A stretch of DNA of 64,000 nt from the NCBI GenBank assembly GCA_028023455.1, contig JAQFVV010006238.1, forward strand, positions 3,728,572 to 3,792,571, read 5' to 3'. A model generated the notes under the pieces. The model did no database searches, had not been told where the DNA came from, and worked only from the letters and a program-made list of their open reading frames with translations. The DNA is from Epiperipatus broadwayi (taxonomy: Eukaryota; Onychophora; Udeonychophora; Euonychophora; Peripatidae). Shown here piece by piece: positions 24,880 through 36,438 of the stretch. Position 1 is the first letter of the stretch, and the number at the start of each line of letters is the position of its first letter. The translations under genes and the position numbers were made by a program.

Positions 24880-25490
24880 GACAATAGGCAACTCTATACA
24901 GTAGTGTCACCAAGTGCAAGCCTTCATAATCAATGGATGCAGGAAGGTTTGTGCATAAAATCCCTATCTAGTGCCTACTCATCCAATATCCCAAGACTAG
25001 TTTCTATCTTGTGGCTTTCATCAGCGAGGAGCCTTGGATTTGAGAGCACTGCACCTAGATCTTAGGATCTAATGCAACTCTCCAGCAGCCACTTTTTACC
25101 TATTTGGTTAACTGTAAATCTAGGAGCCCAAGATGAAAATACAATGTTTTCAACTCAAGTCACTTGTACAGTCACATAGATCTGAACTTAGTTCAGTATC
25201 TATGCAGTTTAGTATCTCTGGTTTTTCAAAAATCAGTTACCATTATTCTATGAGCAGGATAGATATAAAACCATCAAAATATTACATAGAAAACTCTTCA
25301 TACAGTAGTCCACCAAATGCAAGCCTTCATAATCAATAGATGCTGGAAGGTTTGTGCATAAAATCCCTATTTAGTGCTTACACATCCATTTATTACTCTG
25401 ATTTGCAGTGGTGGCATTACTGTATGGGGAATTTTTCTTCTGTTTTAACAGTTTGTGTAAGCATATGAAATGATTACCATGTAATGTAAT
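24880..25490. mobile_element. Family A element, copy A3: head-to-tail monomers plus a short inverted end
   Basis: A monomer from about 24887 is followed by a second start at about 25289 (offset ~402 bp), then an inverted end ('ggtggcattactgtatgggg') and the family right end ('accatgtaatgt'). This shows that the family repeats in tandem as well as inverted. TSD unclear. The 68-codon frame at 25133-25339 lies inside the repeat. Confidence 0.75.
24989..25030 (-). ncRNA. Hammerhead ribozyme, degraded (A3)
   Basis: The minus strand keeps CTGATGA and GAAAC-TA-GTC, but stem II (AAGC/GATA) and one pair of stem I are broken. Confidence 0.4.
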
Positions 25491-26199
25491 AATCAAATGT
25501 TGAGTTTCTTTGAAGTCATATGTGAGTTGTACACCAGAAGTGGCAAAATGGACTTTAATTCAAAAACCTTTATTATTATGCTTAATTGCAGAGAACAAAA
25601 TTGGTGATGAAAGAAGGTAAGGATGACCATAAATAAGGTGGATACATTCTCTGTCATTGCAATAATCAATATCATTTACCAACTTGAAGAAGCAAACAGA
25701 TCATAAGTTATTCTGAGAAAAACTGTAAAATAATTTCCTGAGGCTTCAAGTCGATCACACTTTACAATAATAATCTTTTTTTTTTTTTTACAAAGAATGA
25801 CTTACAGATCCATCTTCATCAAAAAGATATATAATAACCATTTCATAGTCCTCTGAGAATTTTATTGAAATTTTTTTTAAAAGTGTAAATTGAATCAGAT
25901 TTAGACATTTCCCCCTAATTATAACTAGTACTTTAATAAATAAGAACATCCAAGGTTCATTCTCAGCATCACTTTGCAAATCTGTGCAGTAGTTTGAACT
26001 TAACTTAATCATTCAACACATTTCATATTTTAAAAAATACATGTTCAGAGAATCCTAAAATTATCCAAATTTTCACATCTTGATTTTGAATTATTTTTTG
26101 GAAGCAACTATAGCACTCTCCTAATCCATGGCATTTGCTTTCAAGCCTGCATACTAATATAGATAAATCACATGATAATAGTCCAATCTTTTTAACATC
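25491..26199. other. A+T-rich DNA, nothing recognised
   Basis: Minus-strand frames at 25493-25675, 25788-26012 and 26023-26211 show no domain pattern. Confidence 0.4.
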
Positions 26200-26658
26200 A
26201 GAAATCTTCAACCTATTGTCAAGGCAATCTTCAAAACTAACAGGTGGAAATCCATCTTTCGCTTTGGTCTAAGATTTTAATGTAGGCAAGAAAGTAGACA
26301 CTTTGAGGGATGTCAGATTGATATTTTTATATACAAAGAAGTTTAAATAAATCCCATTAAGCAGGTAGATTTAACCTGTTGTGAAGACAGACTAAATAAT
26401 TAATCATTTTAAATATATTCAAACACCATTAAACTTTAATTAATTTTTAAAATAATAATCTTTTGTGTGAAGCTTAATTGTTAACAAATATAAATTACAT
26501 GTTAATATCCCAAGTTTATTAACACCTGGAATCTTCAATTTGTTGTCAAGGCAACTTCATTGAATGTAAAGAGGAATCCACCTGGTATTGATAAACTTGA
26601 GCTAATTATGATGTAAAGAGGAATCCACCTGGTATTGATAAACTTGAGCTAATTATGA
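26200..26658. repeat. Diverged repeat pair with a 47-bp tandem duplication
   Basis: 26203-26257 ('aatcttcaacctattgtcaa', 'ggaaatccatc') matches 26528-26582 ('aatcttcaatttgttgtcaa', 'ggaatccacc'). Within the second copy a 47-bp unit starting TGTAAAGAGGAATCC is duplicated exactly, as far as I can see (26565-26611 and 26612-26658). Confidence 0.8.
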
Positions 26659-26910
26659 TGTGATTTACATTTGTGAACCATTTAATTTCATGCAAAATCA
26701 AGTTTAATGTATATATCTTCTATTTAATGGGTTTGTCATATTTATAAACATCTGTAATATAGTATTAAAAGTACAATTTTTTAAATATATTCTATACAGC
26801 ATATATATGTACCTGTGACATATTTATATTAAAATACACCACATTAATTAATACAAATAATTAACAAACATACTTTTATTAGCAATTTTATAATAAATAA
26901 AGTTAATATT

Positions 26911-27541
26911 TAAATAAGCATTTATTTTTATATAGCGCTATGTTTACAATTGTATTACATTTAAATATCAGCCTTTCAAGCTAATTGTGCATGCGCTTTT
27001 CACAAGTGTTAATGATAAATGAATACTTTCATTCCCAATACAAGATATAGTATTTATGAAAGAATAAAATGAATCCACTTATTCCTTCAACTCAAATGCT
27101 TATATATGAGCAAATCTTAAGTACTGGCAATGAAAGTGTGAGGAAAGACCACTCACTTTAAATTACTATTTACGATGTCTGAAAGACTGATATTTAAATG
27201 TAATACAATTGTAAACATAGTGCTATATAAAAATAAATGCTTATTTACATATGATTAAGTTTCAACTTAGAGTGACATTTAGTAAATTCTAGACAATTTC
27301 ACCGACGTCATTCATTCAGACATTGTAAATAGTAATTTAAAGTGAGTGGTCTATCCTCATGCTTTCATTTCCAGTACTTAAGATTTGCCCACATATAAGC
27401 ATTTGGGTTGGAAAGAATAAGTGGATTCATTTTATTCTTTCATAAATACTATATCTTGTATTGGGAATGAAAGTATTCATTTATCATTAACACTTGTGAA
27501 AAGCGCATGCACCTTTAGCTTGAAAGGCTGATATTTAAATG
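26911..27541. mobile_element. Family C palindromic element, copy C1
   Basis: Flanked by an exact 13-bp direct repeat TAAAGTTAATATT (26898-26910 and 27542-27554). The left arm (AATAAGCATTTATTTTTATA, 'gcatgcgcttttcac', 'gaatactttcattccc', 'cactcactttaaattact') is inverted in the right arm. The centre lies near 27240-27330. The ends start at a different point of the repeat from copy C2. No open frame. I found no hammerhead core in this family. Confidence 0.85.
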
Positions 27542-27559
27542 TAAAGTTAATATTGTTTT

Positions 27560-29690
27560 TGTTTAACTTTATTATTTCTGTTATTAAATGAAAGAATAAC
27601 TTTCATTTTTTTTTTTAAACAGATGCTTAAAAAATTAAATATACATATTTTTTTCAATTAAAAAGAAAAGTACTGTCAACATTTTTTTTTTTCACCCTTT
27701 TTCAGATGAAATGGAAAAGATAAGGTATATGAAATTTGAACATTTAAATTGTTTTATTGGAAATAATTATATCAGTTAGTTTTGTGAAATTTTGTGATCA
27801 CCATTGCACTATGAATTATAAAAAAACTAATATTGAGAAAATGTATTTTTTATTATCAATTTTTCCTTTAATATTTTTTAAAAAATGTGTGTGTAATTGA
27901 ATACTAAATGTTCTATCTTTTGCACTTTAAATTTAATTTTAAAAACCAATCTTTTTATGCATGAATTCAAATATTATTACTCTTTGCATTTACATTATAC
28001 TTTTTTTATTACATAAGATAAATCACATTGCAATTTTATTAGTTCTTTTTCTTAAAGAAAAAATGTGTATATAGAAATTTGACAGACCACGTTTATTTGA
28101 TTTAATCTTTCTTATACTATTCCTTTATCAAGAAATCCATGTAAACATGAATAATTTACAGGTACCACATGTTAGTCCCGAACAAATTCCCAATCTAGAT
28201 TTTGTTTTTTAGTCATACTCAATAGAAAAAATTCTATATCACAGCTAGCTATAGCATTCACATTTTATTTTTGTTATATTCTTCAAACTTACCCCTAAAT
28301 TTTAAAATATACTCAAAGTTTTAATTTTTAAATGTACTTGGCTACCTATTTCTATGGGCTTAATTCTAAATCTGTACCTGTATATTTCAGTAAAGTCAGT
28401 TATGAATAAAGTGTAGCAACCATTTTGGCAGGGGTTTAGGTCTTGTGATTAATTTCTGCTATCCAGTGCAGATTATATGTGAATTAGATGAGGTTAGTAG
28501 ATGTGATTCATTATCACACTGAAATTTTACTTATGTGAATAGATAGCAATTTTTAAGCAGGAAAAGTGCAGTTATAAATTTAGTAAATAATTATGTAATA
28601 GATATTTTTATTTTTTTTCATGTTGCTAAATTTCAGGTTATGAATTTCAGATTTTTTTATTCAGTATAAACGTGAAATTGCTTATTTACTTACCAAGCTA
28701 ATTCAACTTTAATTGTGTTAAGCAGAAGTTGTACTGAGTTCTGATTCAGAATACACTTGACTTTCTATTAGCATGACTTAGTTTATTTACTTTTTTGCAT
28801 CGTAATTTAACAACTATTCATCTTGTAAAAATTATTTATCGATGCAATGTACTGCTGAGATAGACATGAAATATTTTTACTTTACTTATTCTTCATTCTT
28901 CACAATACTTTAAAGTAGAAACTTATAAAATAATATATAAATGAATATAAAGATCACAAAAAATATTTTAGTTTGAAAAAAAAAAAAACAGAAATTACTG
29001 ATGACAAGTATCTCTGATACATTGTTCTTGGCATTTATTGGATTGATCTTGGAGACCAAGTGGTTAACATACAAGCATGGGACAATAATTGGAAAATTTA
29101 CACAATGTTGAAAATGTTTTGAGTACCTTTATTTAATTATTATAATCAATTCAATCAAGTCTATTGATGAATTTATTTCATGGTTTGTTTATAATTGGTT
29201 GGGGATTAGCTCTTAGTGTATATGTCTTTTCATTCCTATATTTCAGGGTTCAGATATAATTGAAACTTGGAGTGATTTTTTTTAAGTAGTTAAAGATTTT
29301 AAAGCAGGGATCGACTTTTTTTTTGGAAAGCTAGTGTGCAATTCATTATTGTGACTAGAAATTTCTTTTGAAAGCAAGCACACAACTCATCATCATCTTT
29401 AGCAGTCTCATATTAATAAGTATGACTTTTCTAATTCTAGAATTAAAAAAATCAGCAAAGAACAATAAGCTGTAATTTAATGGTGGGTTTTATGATGATG
29501 ATACAAAGTAATTTGTGAGTCAAAAATAAATACATATAAGTCAAATAATATATTAATCATCACCTATTAATTATTTAGCCTGATGGTTACCACTTGTTGA
29601 ATATTCCTTTGTGGAGGATTCTAGAAGAACATTTGTCTGCAGTAGACAAGACTCTTTAACTTACTCTAAACTATTTACATATGTAATAAA
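27560..29690. other. A+T-rich DNA, nothing firm
   Basis: A tRNA-like scrap (ACCAAGTGGTTAACA near 29054) resembles the head of the tRNA-Val-like SINE but lacks box B and tail. Otherwise homopolymer runs only. Confidence 0.35.
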
Positions 29691-29698
29691 TAATAACT

Positions 29699-29990
29699 GT
29701 GCTGTATGTGGAAGAGATAGTGGAATATGCAGCTAGAAGTTTCAGAGTTTGCCTATTCAGAATAAAGAATGTTAAAGATAAGGGCATAGTTGTTATTAAC
29801 ACCAGAGTCATTTACGAAATGAGGGTCCTTACAAAAAGCAGTGGGATAAGTACATGGATAAAGAGTAATGTATTGAAGTCTTTGGTATGGTCCATTGCAA
29901 TATGTGGACACAAGGAACCTTAATGGGCTAAGAAAACTAATGAATGGATTTTATTACAGATAGATGCACAAAGATAATTTTTGGAGATAG
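29699..29990 (+). pseudogene. Non-LTR retrotransposon C-terminal fragment
   Basis: The frame at 29699-29923 reads MRVLTKSSGISTWIKSNVLK, then SLVWSIAICGHKEP. The pattern 'IST..K...LKSLVWS...G' is widespread downstream of the reverse transcriptase thumb in non-LTR elements. The wording differs from the RTE-like family elsewhere in the window, so it may be another lineage. The copy is truncated on both sides. Confidence 0.55.
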
Positions 29991-29999
29991 TAAAGTAAA

Positions 30000-30840
30000 A
30001 GAAAGGAATACTATTTTGGATATGTGATAAACCAGGCAGACACATTGATAAAGAAAGCCATGATTAGAATTGTGAATGGATCAAAAAGATGACATTCTAT
30101 GTAGTCATAGATGTGTAGCATCACACAATGAAAAAGGCTGAGATATACCTACTAAAGAAAGAAACATTATTTTCTGCAGTATGTCAGGAACTTTCATTTT
30201 TGTTGTAATTCAATTTATTAATGATTGTTTCTTTTCTGCAGCATTTGAAGCAGTGGCACTGTGGTATTATTTGGAAATTATGGTCTGTGGATCGTAATCC
30301 AACTTGTCACTTTTGGTACTGGACTTTCTTTTGAACTCCTGAGGAATCTTTATTCTTTTTTAAAAAAAGATAGTATGAAAAATCTCTTCAACTGTTTTTT
30401 TACTTTTAGATTGAAAACATTAATAGCACAGATACCATACAATTTATAATCTCTTCACAACTTGAATTACATTTTCTCATAGTGAGAATTATTTTAGAGA
30501 TTGAAGGGACTACTTTTATAACTAGTTATTAAATTTTGTTATGAAACATAAAACCAATTTTTTAATGAAATATTAAGCTAAGTATTATATTTTTGAAATA
30601 ATATTTTATAATAGATTATGAAATAATGTATTATTTAATAAAATAAAATATTAAGTATATACACGTACAGTGTAACATTTACATTAATTATGAAGTTTAA
30701 ATAATAGATTTAATAAAAGTGAAGTAATAATCATTAAAATGCTTTATTAATTTACGATTAAAAACATTTATATGTAGTATTCTTTGTACGTATCTGTATG
30801 TGCATTCAATTCTTATGATTGTATCATGTGCTCTAACAAC
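30000..30840. other. A+T-rich DNA, nothing recognised
   Basis: No motif in the small frames at 30261-30449 or 30697-30909. Confidence 0.4.
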
Positions 30841-30859
30841 CCTGAGAGCTTTGTTTTTA

Positions 30860-32420
30860 GAAGAGTATCTTAAGTTGAATGGGATTTGATGAGGCAGAAA
30901 GCATATCATGAGTCATTCAATTCCCATGATAACCATGTGATCTAAGTAGACTGATAGCTGTAAGAGCATTTCAAGCTGAATGGGTGTTGGTGGTACAGAA
31001 GCCATATTAAAATGAATTTGGTCCCTATGCTTGTGCTAATGTTCATTGACAATGCTAAGAATTCATACAACTAATCTTGAAGTAGCATTTCAAAATAAAT
31101 GGTTTTTGATGCTTCAGAAGTCATTATAAGAGATAGTAAATTTTTATGATTATACTCGTGTGGTGACAACTTGTTGGGAGAGGATTTTGAGCTAAATAGG
31201 TTTTGATGGGCTAGAAGTCATACTAAGAGACGTTCGGTCACTACAGTTGTGCTGATATTCTTTGATGACCCTCATAGGCATGCAAATTGGTAGATTTATT
31301 TAGAGAATGCATATCAAGCATAATTCATTTTGATGGGAGAAAAATTATACTAAGAGATTCCTATGATTGCTCACATGTGTTGTGCTAACTCTAAAACTCC
31401 TGAAGCTTGTTAGAATTGTTACTGGTAGAGTACTGATAGGAGTGATTCTAAAAGGCATTCAATGCATATGTTACAATGTTGTGCTCTAACTACACTGAGG
31501 CTATATAGGTTATTAGAATTATTAGTAGCAGAATGAGTTTTGATGGGATTGAAGTCACACTAAGAGATATTCAGACACTATGATTGCATTTAAGTGTTAT
31601 ACGCTCAGAATATGGTTTGTTAGAATTGTTGCTGGGTGAACATTTAAACTGAATTCCTTTTGATGAATCAGAAGTCATGCTAAGAGATATTAAATTTCTA
31701 TGATTGCCCTCATATTGTATGGCAACTCTGAGAAATATGCAGTTTGCTACAATTGTTGTTGGCATATTTCATGCAGAATGAATTTTGATAGAACAGAAGT
31801 CATAGGAGGCATTCAGTTTATGATTGTAGTCAGAAGTCATATTAAAAGGAATTAAATCCCTGTGATTGATCTCATGGATTCAGATAACCCCAATAGTTAT
31901 GTAAGTTTGTAGAATTGTTACAACTGAATTGCTTTTGATAGAGTGGAGGTTATACTAAGAGGGATTCATTACCTATGGTTACATCATTGGCCTATGACAA
32001 TTCCAAGAGCTGTGTAAGTTATTCAAGCTGAATAATTTCTTTTGATGGTTAAGAAATTCAATCCCTGTGATTTCTTTTATGAACTCTGACATCCTATGTT
32101 TTTGATAAGTTGGGACACATCAAACCCTGTAATTGTACTTTTGGAAAGCATCTCAAGCTCAAAAGGTTTAAAGTTATAATAATAATATCTAATCCATGTG
32201 ATCAAGAGCTATATAAATTAGAGAATTGTTATTAACAGATGCTTTCCAGTTGAATGGCATGAGACAGAAATTTTACCAAGAGGCATTCAATTCCTATGAT
32301 TGCATTTAAATGCTCTGATAACTCCAAGAGCTATACAACTTGGTAGAATTGTTACTGGTAGAGAATTTCAAGGTAAATGGGTGTAATAAAGCAGAAATCA
32401 TACCAATAGGAGTAATAATA
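30860..32420 (+). repeat. Degenerate satellite-like array, ~105-130 bp period
   Basis: A landmark 'CAGAAGTCATACTAAGAG' recurs in decayed form near 30893, 31002, 31110, 31213, 31340, 31550, 31670, 31793, 31828, 31945, 32265 and 32393. Between these come 'ATTCAAT.CCTATGATTG', 'AGAATTGTTACTGGTAGAG' and 'TTCAAGCTGAATGG' in constant order. Units are highly diverged. There is no open frame across units. Confidence 0.7.
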
Positions 32421-32754
32421 ATAGATAGTAGTTCTGCTGATTTAGTACAGAAAATGAATAGTATTGGTTGACCTTTCTGGATATTTTTTGATTGTTTTAT
32501 TATTTTCGTTTATATCATTAATTTGCTCATACTAGTCTTTTTTTCCTTGGGGAAAAAAAGTTTTATGTTTCTTTTTTGTTGTAAAGAAAATTAAAAATGT
32601 CACATGATTGTGTGAATTTTAATAGCAGTACCGCGAAAGAAAGTTTATTGACTATTTCAGGCAATCATCTAAATCCACATAATGGGTTTTACCAAAAAAA
32701 AAAATCATGAAACTTTTTTCCCAATAAAAATTGAGTATCGCAAGCAATGGAGAA

Positions 32755-33175
32755 CAATAGTATTTATCTTCAGCTCTAGAAAAGTATCATAGAATTATTA
32801 TCCACCATCATAATTTCTCGATGACTTTTGCCCTATCAAAACTCATTCAACTTGAAATGCCCAGTTAGTAAAAATTCTATCGTTACTCATGGAATTATCA
32901 TAGCACTTGCGCATGATCATGAGGATGGAATGCACCCTTAGGATATCTTCTGTCCCTGATGTAAATTCATATAGATTGAGATGCTTTCCCAGGAACAATT
33001 CTATTTATCTGCATTGCTCTTCTGATTGTCAGAGCATATAAGCACAATCAAGAGATTGAATACCTCTCACAATGACTTCTGGCTACAAACAGAGATTGAA
33101 TGGCTCTTAGTATGAATTCTAGCCAAAATTTATTCAACTTGAAATGCTTTATAATCAGAATTCAATCAACTGATA
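32755..33175 (-). repeat. Inverted block of the same satellite
   Basis: The complement of the satellite words appears here: CTATCAAAACTCATTCAACT, 'cttgaaatgc', 'agattgaat' and 'atgacttctggct'. The array therefore changes orientation between 32420 and 32755 across a non-repeat spacer. Confidence 0.65.
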
Positions 33176-33179
33176 CAGC

Positions 33180-33838
33180 TTTTTGGGTTGTCAATAATAT
33201 TCACAATGCAGCCATTGGGCAGTGTTTTTTGCAAAGTGTCACAATCAAATATCAACAATAGACCATTTATTTCCATCATAAATCTTTTGCTTTTTCAAGG
33301 CAGCCAAACTCTGTGAAAATTTAAATAAACACTAAATTTTATTGGCTATAGTTTTTTTTATACATAATTACTTTTTAATGTAATATTACATTTTCACTTT
33401 GTTGGTATTTGTAATTTGATTACAAAATGTTTTTCACATCTGTGACATGAAATGATTTTTTTTTTTTGCAACTTAGACAGGTCTGAGCACACTTTTGGTG
33501 TGCTATGATTCTGTTGAACCTCACTGAAAATGCACTCCACCATATCCAAATTGCAAAAAAGGAAAAAACAGCATTTCATGTTGTAGACATGAAGAACATT
33601 TTTCAAACAAATTATAAATAATTTTTTATACAATACATATTTATTTTTTAAAAAAATAATATTATTTTGATATGATTGCAACATTTTTATAAAATGATAA
33701 TGAAAATAAAAAAAGTTACTTTTATTGAAATAAATATATAATATTCAATTTTATTTACTAGCACAGAGAAAGGATTTACACCCTAAGTACATATGCTGTA
33801 ATGTTGGGACATTAGACACATCCTAAAATGGAACTAAT
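33180..33838. other. A+T-rich DNA, nothing recognised
   Basis: The 96-codon minus-strand frame at 33394-33684 contains CHRCEKHF but no other zinc-finger pattern. I treat it as chance. Confidence 0.4.
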
Positions 33839-33839
33839 T

Positions 33840-34292
33840 GCTGACATCGAGGCAGCATTGATAACAATCTGCGGAGAGAAAATGTAATTGTGGAAATAAC
33901 CAAAATCATCAGAAACAAACAGTTAAATGTTGAAATGGACAATAGGAGCTTGAGAATTGATAAGACAAAAAAGTTTTTGAGTGACAAAATTACGTGCATG
34001 AAAGAAGATAAAGACAACCGATTTCTTTTGATGAACTCTGTGGATTATAAAGACAAAACGTCTATGCAAATTCGTTAATTGAAGTTTGAATTGACTACAG
34101 ACTTTAACAATAAAAAAGAGAGAAATTTGTTATCTCAATCTTATGTGCACATAAAGACAGAGGAATTAATAGAACTGAATATTTTAAGATATATCTGTCT
34201 GCTACTACACAACCAAGAATGTTTGCAAAAGTACATAAACAAGGAGCACCTTTAAGATTAATGCTAAATTTCAGTGGGGTCCATTATTTTAA
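33840..34292 (+). pseudogene. Penelope-like element, N-terminal reverse transcriptase fragment
   Basis: The plus strand reads DKDNRFLLMNSVDYKDK near 34005, matching the 'ADKGN...' block that opens PLE reverse transcriptases, then LTTDFNNKKERNLL, and after a frame shift PRMFAKVHKQGAPLRL near 34210-34265, matching the PLE motif 'PR.YGLPK.HK.G.PLR'. It stops abruptly at about 34290, where an oppositely oriented PLE fragment begins. No GIY-YIG endonuclease part is visible. Non-functional. Confidence 0.7.
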
Positions 34293-35765
34293 TGCACTTT
34301 AGAAAATATGGAATAAAACCTCGTTTGTATAGACTTGATAAATAATTTATAATCAATAACATTATTATTTCTTGAAACAATGAAATCCCCAAATACTTAA
34401 AATTATTATTACATTTCTTTTTTATAGTCTATTTAAGACCTTTTAATTTATTAAATTCATTAAAAACTTGGTCACTTATTTTTGAAGAAACACATAAAAA
34501 ACATTATCCCATATATTTTGTATATACTTAATATTAATTTATTTAAAATATTTTCATAATAAGACAAACCTTTTCAAGCTATTGTGCATGCGCTTTTTAC
34601 GAGTGTTAATAATAAATGAATACTTTCACTCCCAACACAAGATATAGTATTTAGGAAAGAATAAAATGAATCCATTTATTCTTTCCAATCCAAATGCTTA
34701 TATATGGGCAAATCTTAAGTACTGGAAGTGAAAGCATGAGGATAGACCACTCACTTTAAATTACTGTTTACAATGTCTGAATGAATGATGTTGATGAAAT
34801 TATCTAGAATTTACTAAATGTCACTCTCAAATGAAACTTAAAAATATGTAAATAAGCATTTATTTTTATAGAGCTATGTTTTATAAATTTGTAATACATT
34901 AAAGGTCAGCCTTTTCAAGCTATTGTGCATGCACTTTTTACGAGTGTTAATAATAAATGAATACTTTTACTCCCAACACAAGATATAGTATTCATTTATT
35001 ATTAACACTCGTAAAAAGCGCATGCACAATAGCTTGAAAAGGCTGATATTTAATGTATTACAATTTATAAAACATAGCACTATAAAAATAAATGCTTATT
35101 TACGTATGTTTAAGTTTCATTTGAGACTGACGTTTAGTAAATTCTAGATAATTTTGTTGACGTCATTCATTCAGACATTGTAAACAGTAATTTAAAGTGA
35201 GTGGTCTATCCTCACGCTTTCACTTCCAGTACTTAAGATTTGCCCATATATAAGCATTTGGGTTGGAAAGAATAAGTGGATTCATTTTATTCTTTCCTAA
35301 ATACTATACCTTGTGTTGGGAGTGAAAGTATTCATTTATTATTAACACTCGCTGATCTTTAATGATATTACAATTTATAAAACATAGTGCTATAAAAACA
35401 AATGCTTATTTATATAATAAGACAAAATAAAATTGCATAATTGTGAAACCATTGGAAGTCCCATAGGCCAACCTTTACTCATTTTATAAAAACTACCATT
35501 TTCATGAAGCAATAATATTTTGTTCAATAAATTGTAACACATTCATCACAAAACAAATAAGTTGATTATCAAAGTATTTATCCAATAAAGTTTGATGAAT
35601 TATATTAATAGAATCAATCCTATCAATAGAACCATACATTTGAGAAACATCCAAAGACACCAAAACATCATCACTATCAATCTTCAAATTCTTAATTTTT
35701 TCCCAACCACGTCAAATGATGATACAACTGTATATTTTCCAAAACTAACTATTTTGTTTCTATCA
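34293..35765 (-). pseudogene. Penelope-like element, reverse transcriptase palm (antisense), split by family C
   Basis: Reading the minus strand: KYTVVSSFDVVGK near 35730; motif A KIDSDDVLVSLDVSQMYGSI near 35650 (PLE 'DD.LVSFDV.SLFT.IP'); LQFIEQNIIAS near 35510; a decayed motif B GWPMGLP near 35465 (PLE 'G.PMGSP'). A family C element then interrupts. Past it come motif C YGDNVFYVF near 34545 (normally Y-V/A-D-D, so the second aspartate is lost), VFNEFNKLK, and FIVSRNNNVIDYKLFIKSIQ near 34355. The order is correct for one PLE. Stops, shifts and the altered catalytic motif make it dead. A PLE is the expected mobiliser of hammerhead repeats in animals. Confidence 0.8.
34569..35413. mobile_element. 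Family C palindromic element, copy C2, inserted in the PLE
   Basis: Exact 13-bp flanks ATAATAAGACAAA (34556-34568 and 35414-35426), and PLE sequence continues on both sides. CCTTTTCAAGC recurs at 34569 and 34910, giving a 341-bp direct monomer. From about 34990 the sequence turns and runs inverted to 35413. The structure is therefore a direct dimer joined to inverted units. Its left end (CCTTTTCAAGC) is not the left end of C1, so the monomer is permuted. Confidence 0.85.
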
Positions 35766-35790
35766 CATACACACACACATATATATATGT
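35766..35790. repeat. (CA)n(TA)n microsatellite
   Basis: ACACACACACATATATATAT at the edge of the PLE fragment. Confidence 0.8.
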
Positions 35791-35977
35791 AATGCTGTGT
35801 TTATTAAGTATCTATTCTTTCTTTGCATGGAAATAAAACAAAGAAAATAAATTTATTTGATTATAAACAAAGGCAAAACTCTCCATATAGTAGTGCCACC
35901 CTGTGCCAACTAGAGTAATCAATGGATGCTAGAAGGCTTGTGCATAAAATACCTATCTAGTGCCTACTCATCCAATA

Positions 35978-36019
35978 TCCCCAGACTAGTTTCTGGCTTG
36001 TGGCCATCATCAGTGAGGA
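35978..36019 (-). ncRNA. Hammerhead ribozyme, complete (A4 left arm)
   Basis: Minus strand: stem I TCCTCA/TGGGGA (6 pairs, one T-G), core CTGATGA, stem II TGGC-CACAA-GCCA (4 perfect pairs), GAAA, stem III AC-TA-GT, C at the cleavage site. The very short stem III suggests cleavage as a dimer or in a concatemer. Confidence 0.85.
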
Positions 36020-36396
36020 GCCTTGGATTTGAGAGCACTGCACCTAAATCTTAGGATCTAATGCAACCCTCCAGCAGCCACCTTTTAACTCTACTTTACT
36101 ACAAAACTATGAGAATGAAATTGAAAACACAATAATATTTTCAATCTAAGCTCAATAGCTTATATAGTCACATGGGTCTGAACTCATTTCAGTACCCATA
36201 CATTTTGGTGTCTTTGGCTCTTAAACAACCATAGCCACCACTATCCTATTAGGCAGGATTGGTGTTAAACTGCTAAACATCACATGATCTCCATCGCTTA
36301 TACTATCACAATAGTTTTGTAGTAGAGTTAAAAGGTGGCTGCTGGAGGGTTGCATTAGATCCTAAGATCTAGGTGCAGTGCTCTCAGATCCAAGGT

Positions 36397-36438
36397 TCCT
36401 CACTGATGATGGCCACAAGCCAGAAACTAGTCTGGGGA
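36397..36438 (+). ncRNA. Hammerhead ribozyme, complete (A4 right arm)
   Basis: TCCTCA (36397-36402), CTGATGA (36403-36409), TGGC-CACAA-GCCA (36410-36422), GAAAC (36423-36427), TA, GTC (36430-36432), TGGGGA (36433-36438). All conserved core positions are present. Predicted cleavage is after C36432. It is the inverse of the left-arm copy. Confidence 0.85.

Noticed and set aside
28995-29030. ACTGATGACAAGTATCTCTGATAC as a hammerhead core
   Set aside because: GAAA is missing and stems do not pair.
33394-33684. 96-codon minus-strand frame with a CHRCEKHF zinc-finger-like word
   Set aside because: Only one pair of possible ligands, no second zinc-finger pair and no homologous pattern. Frames this long occur by chance.
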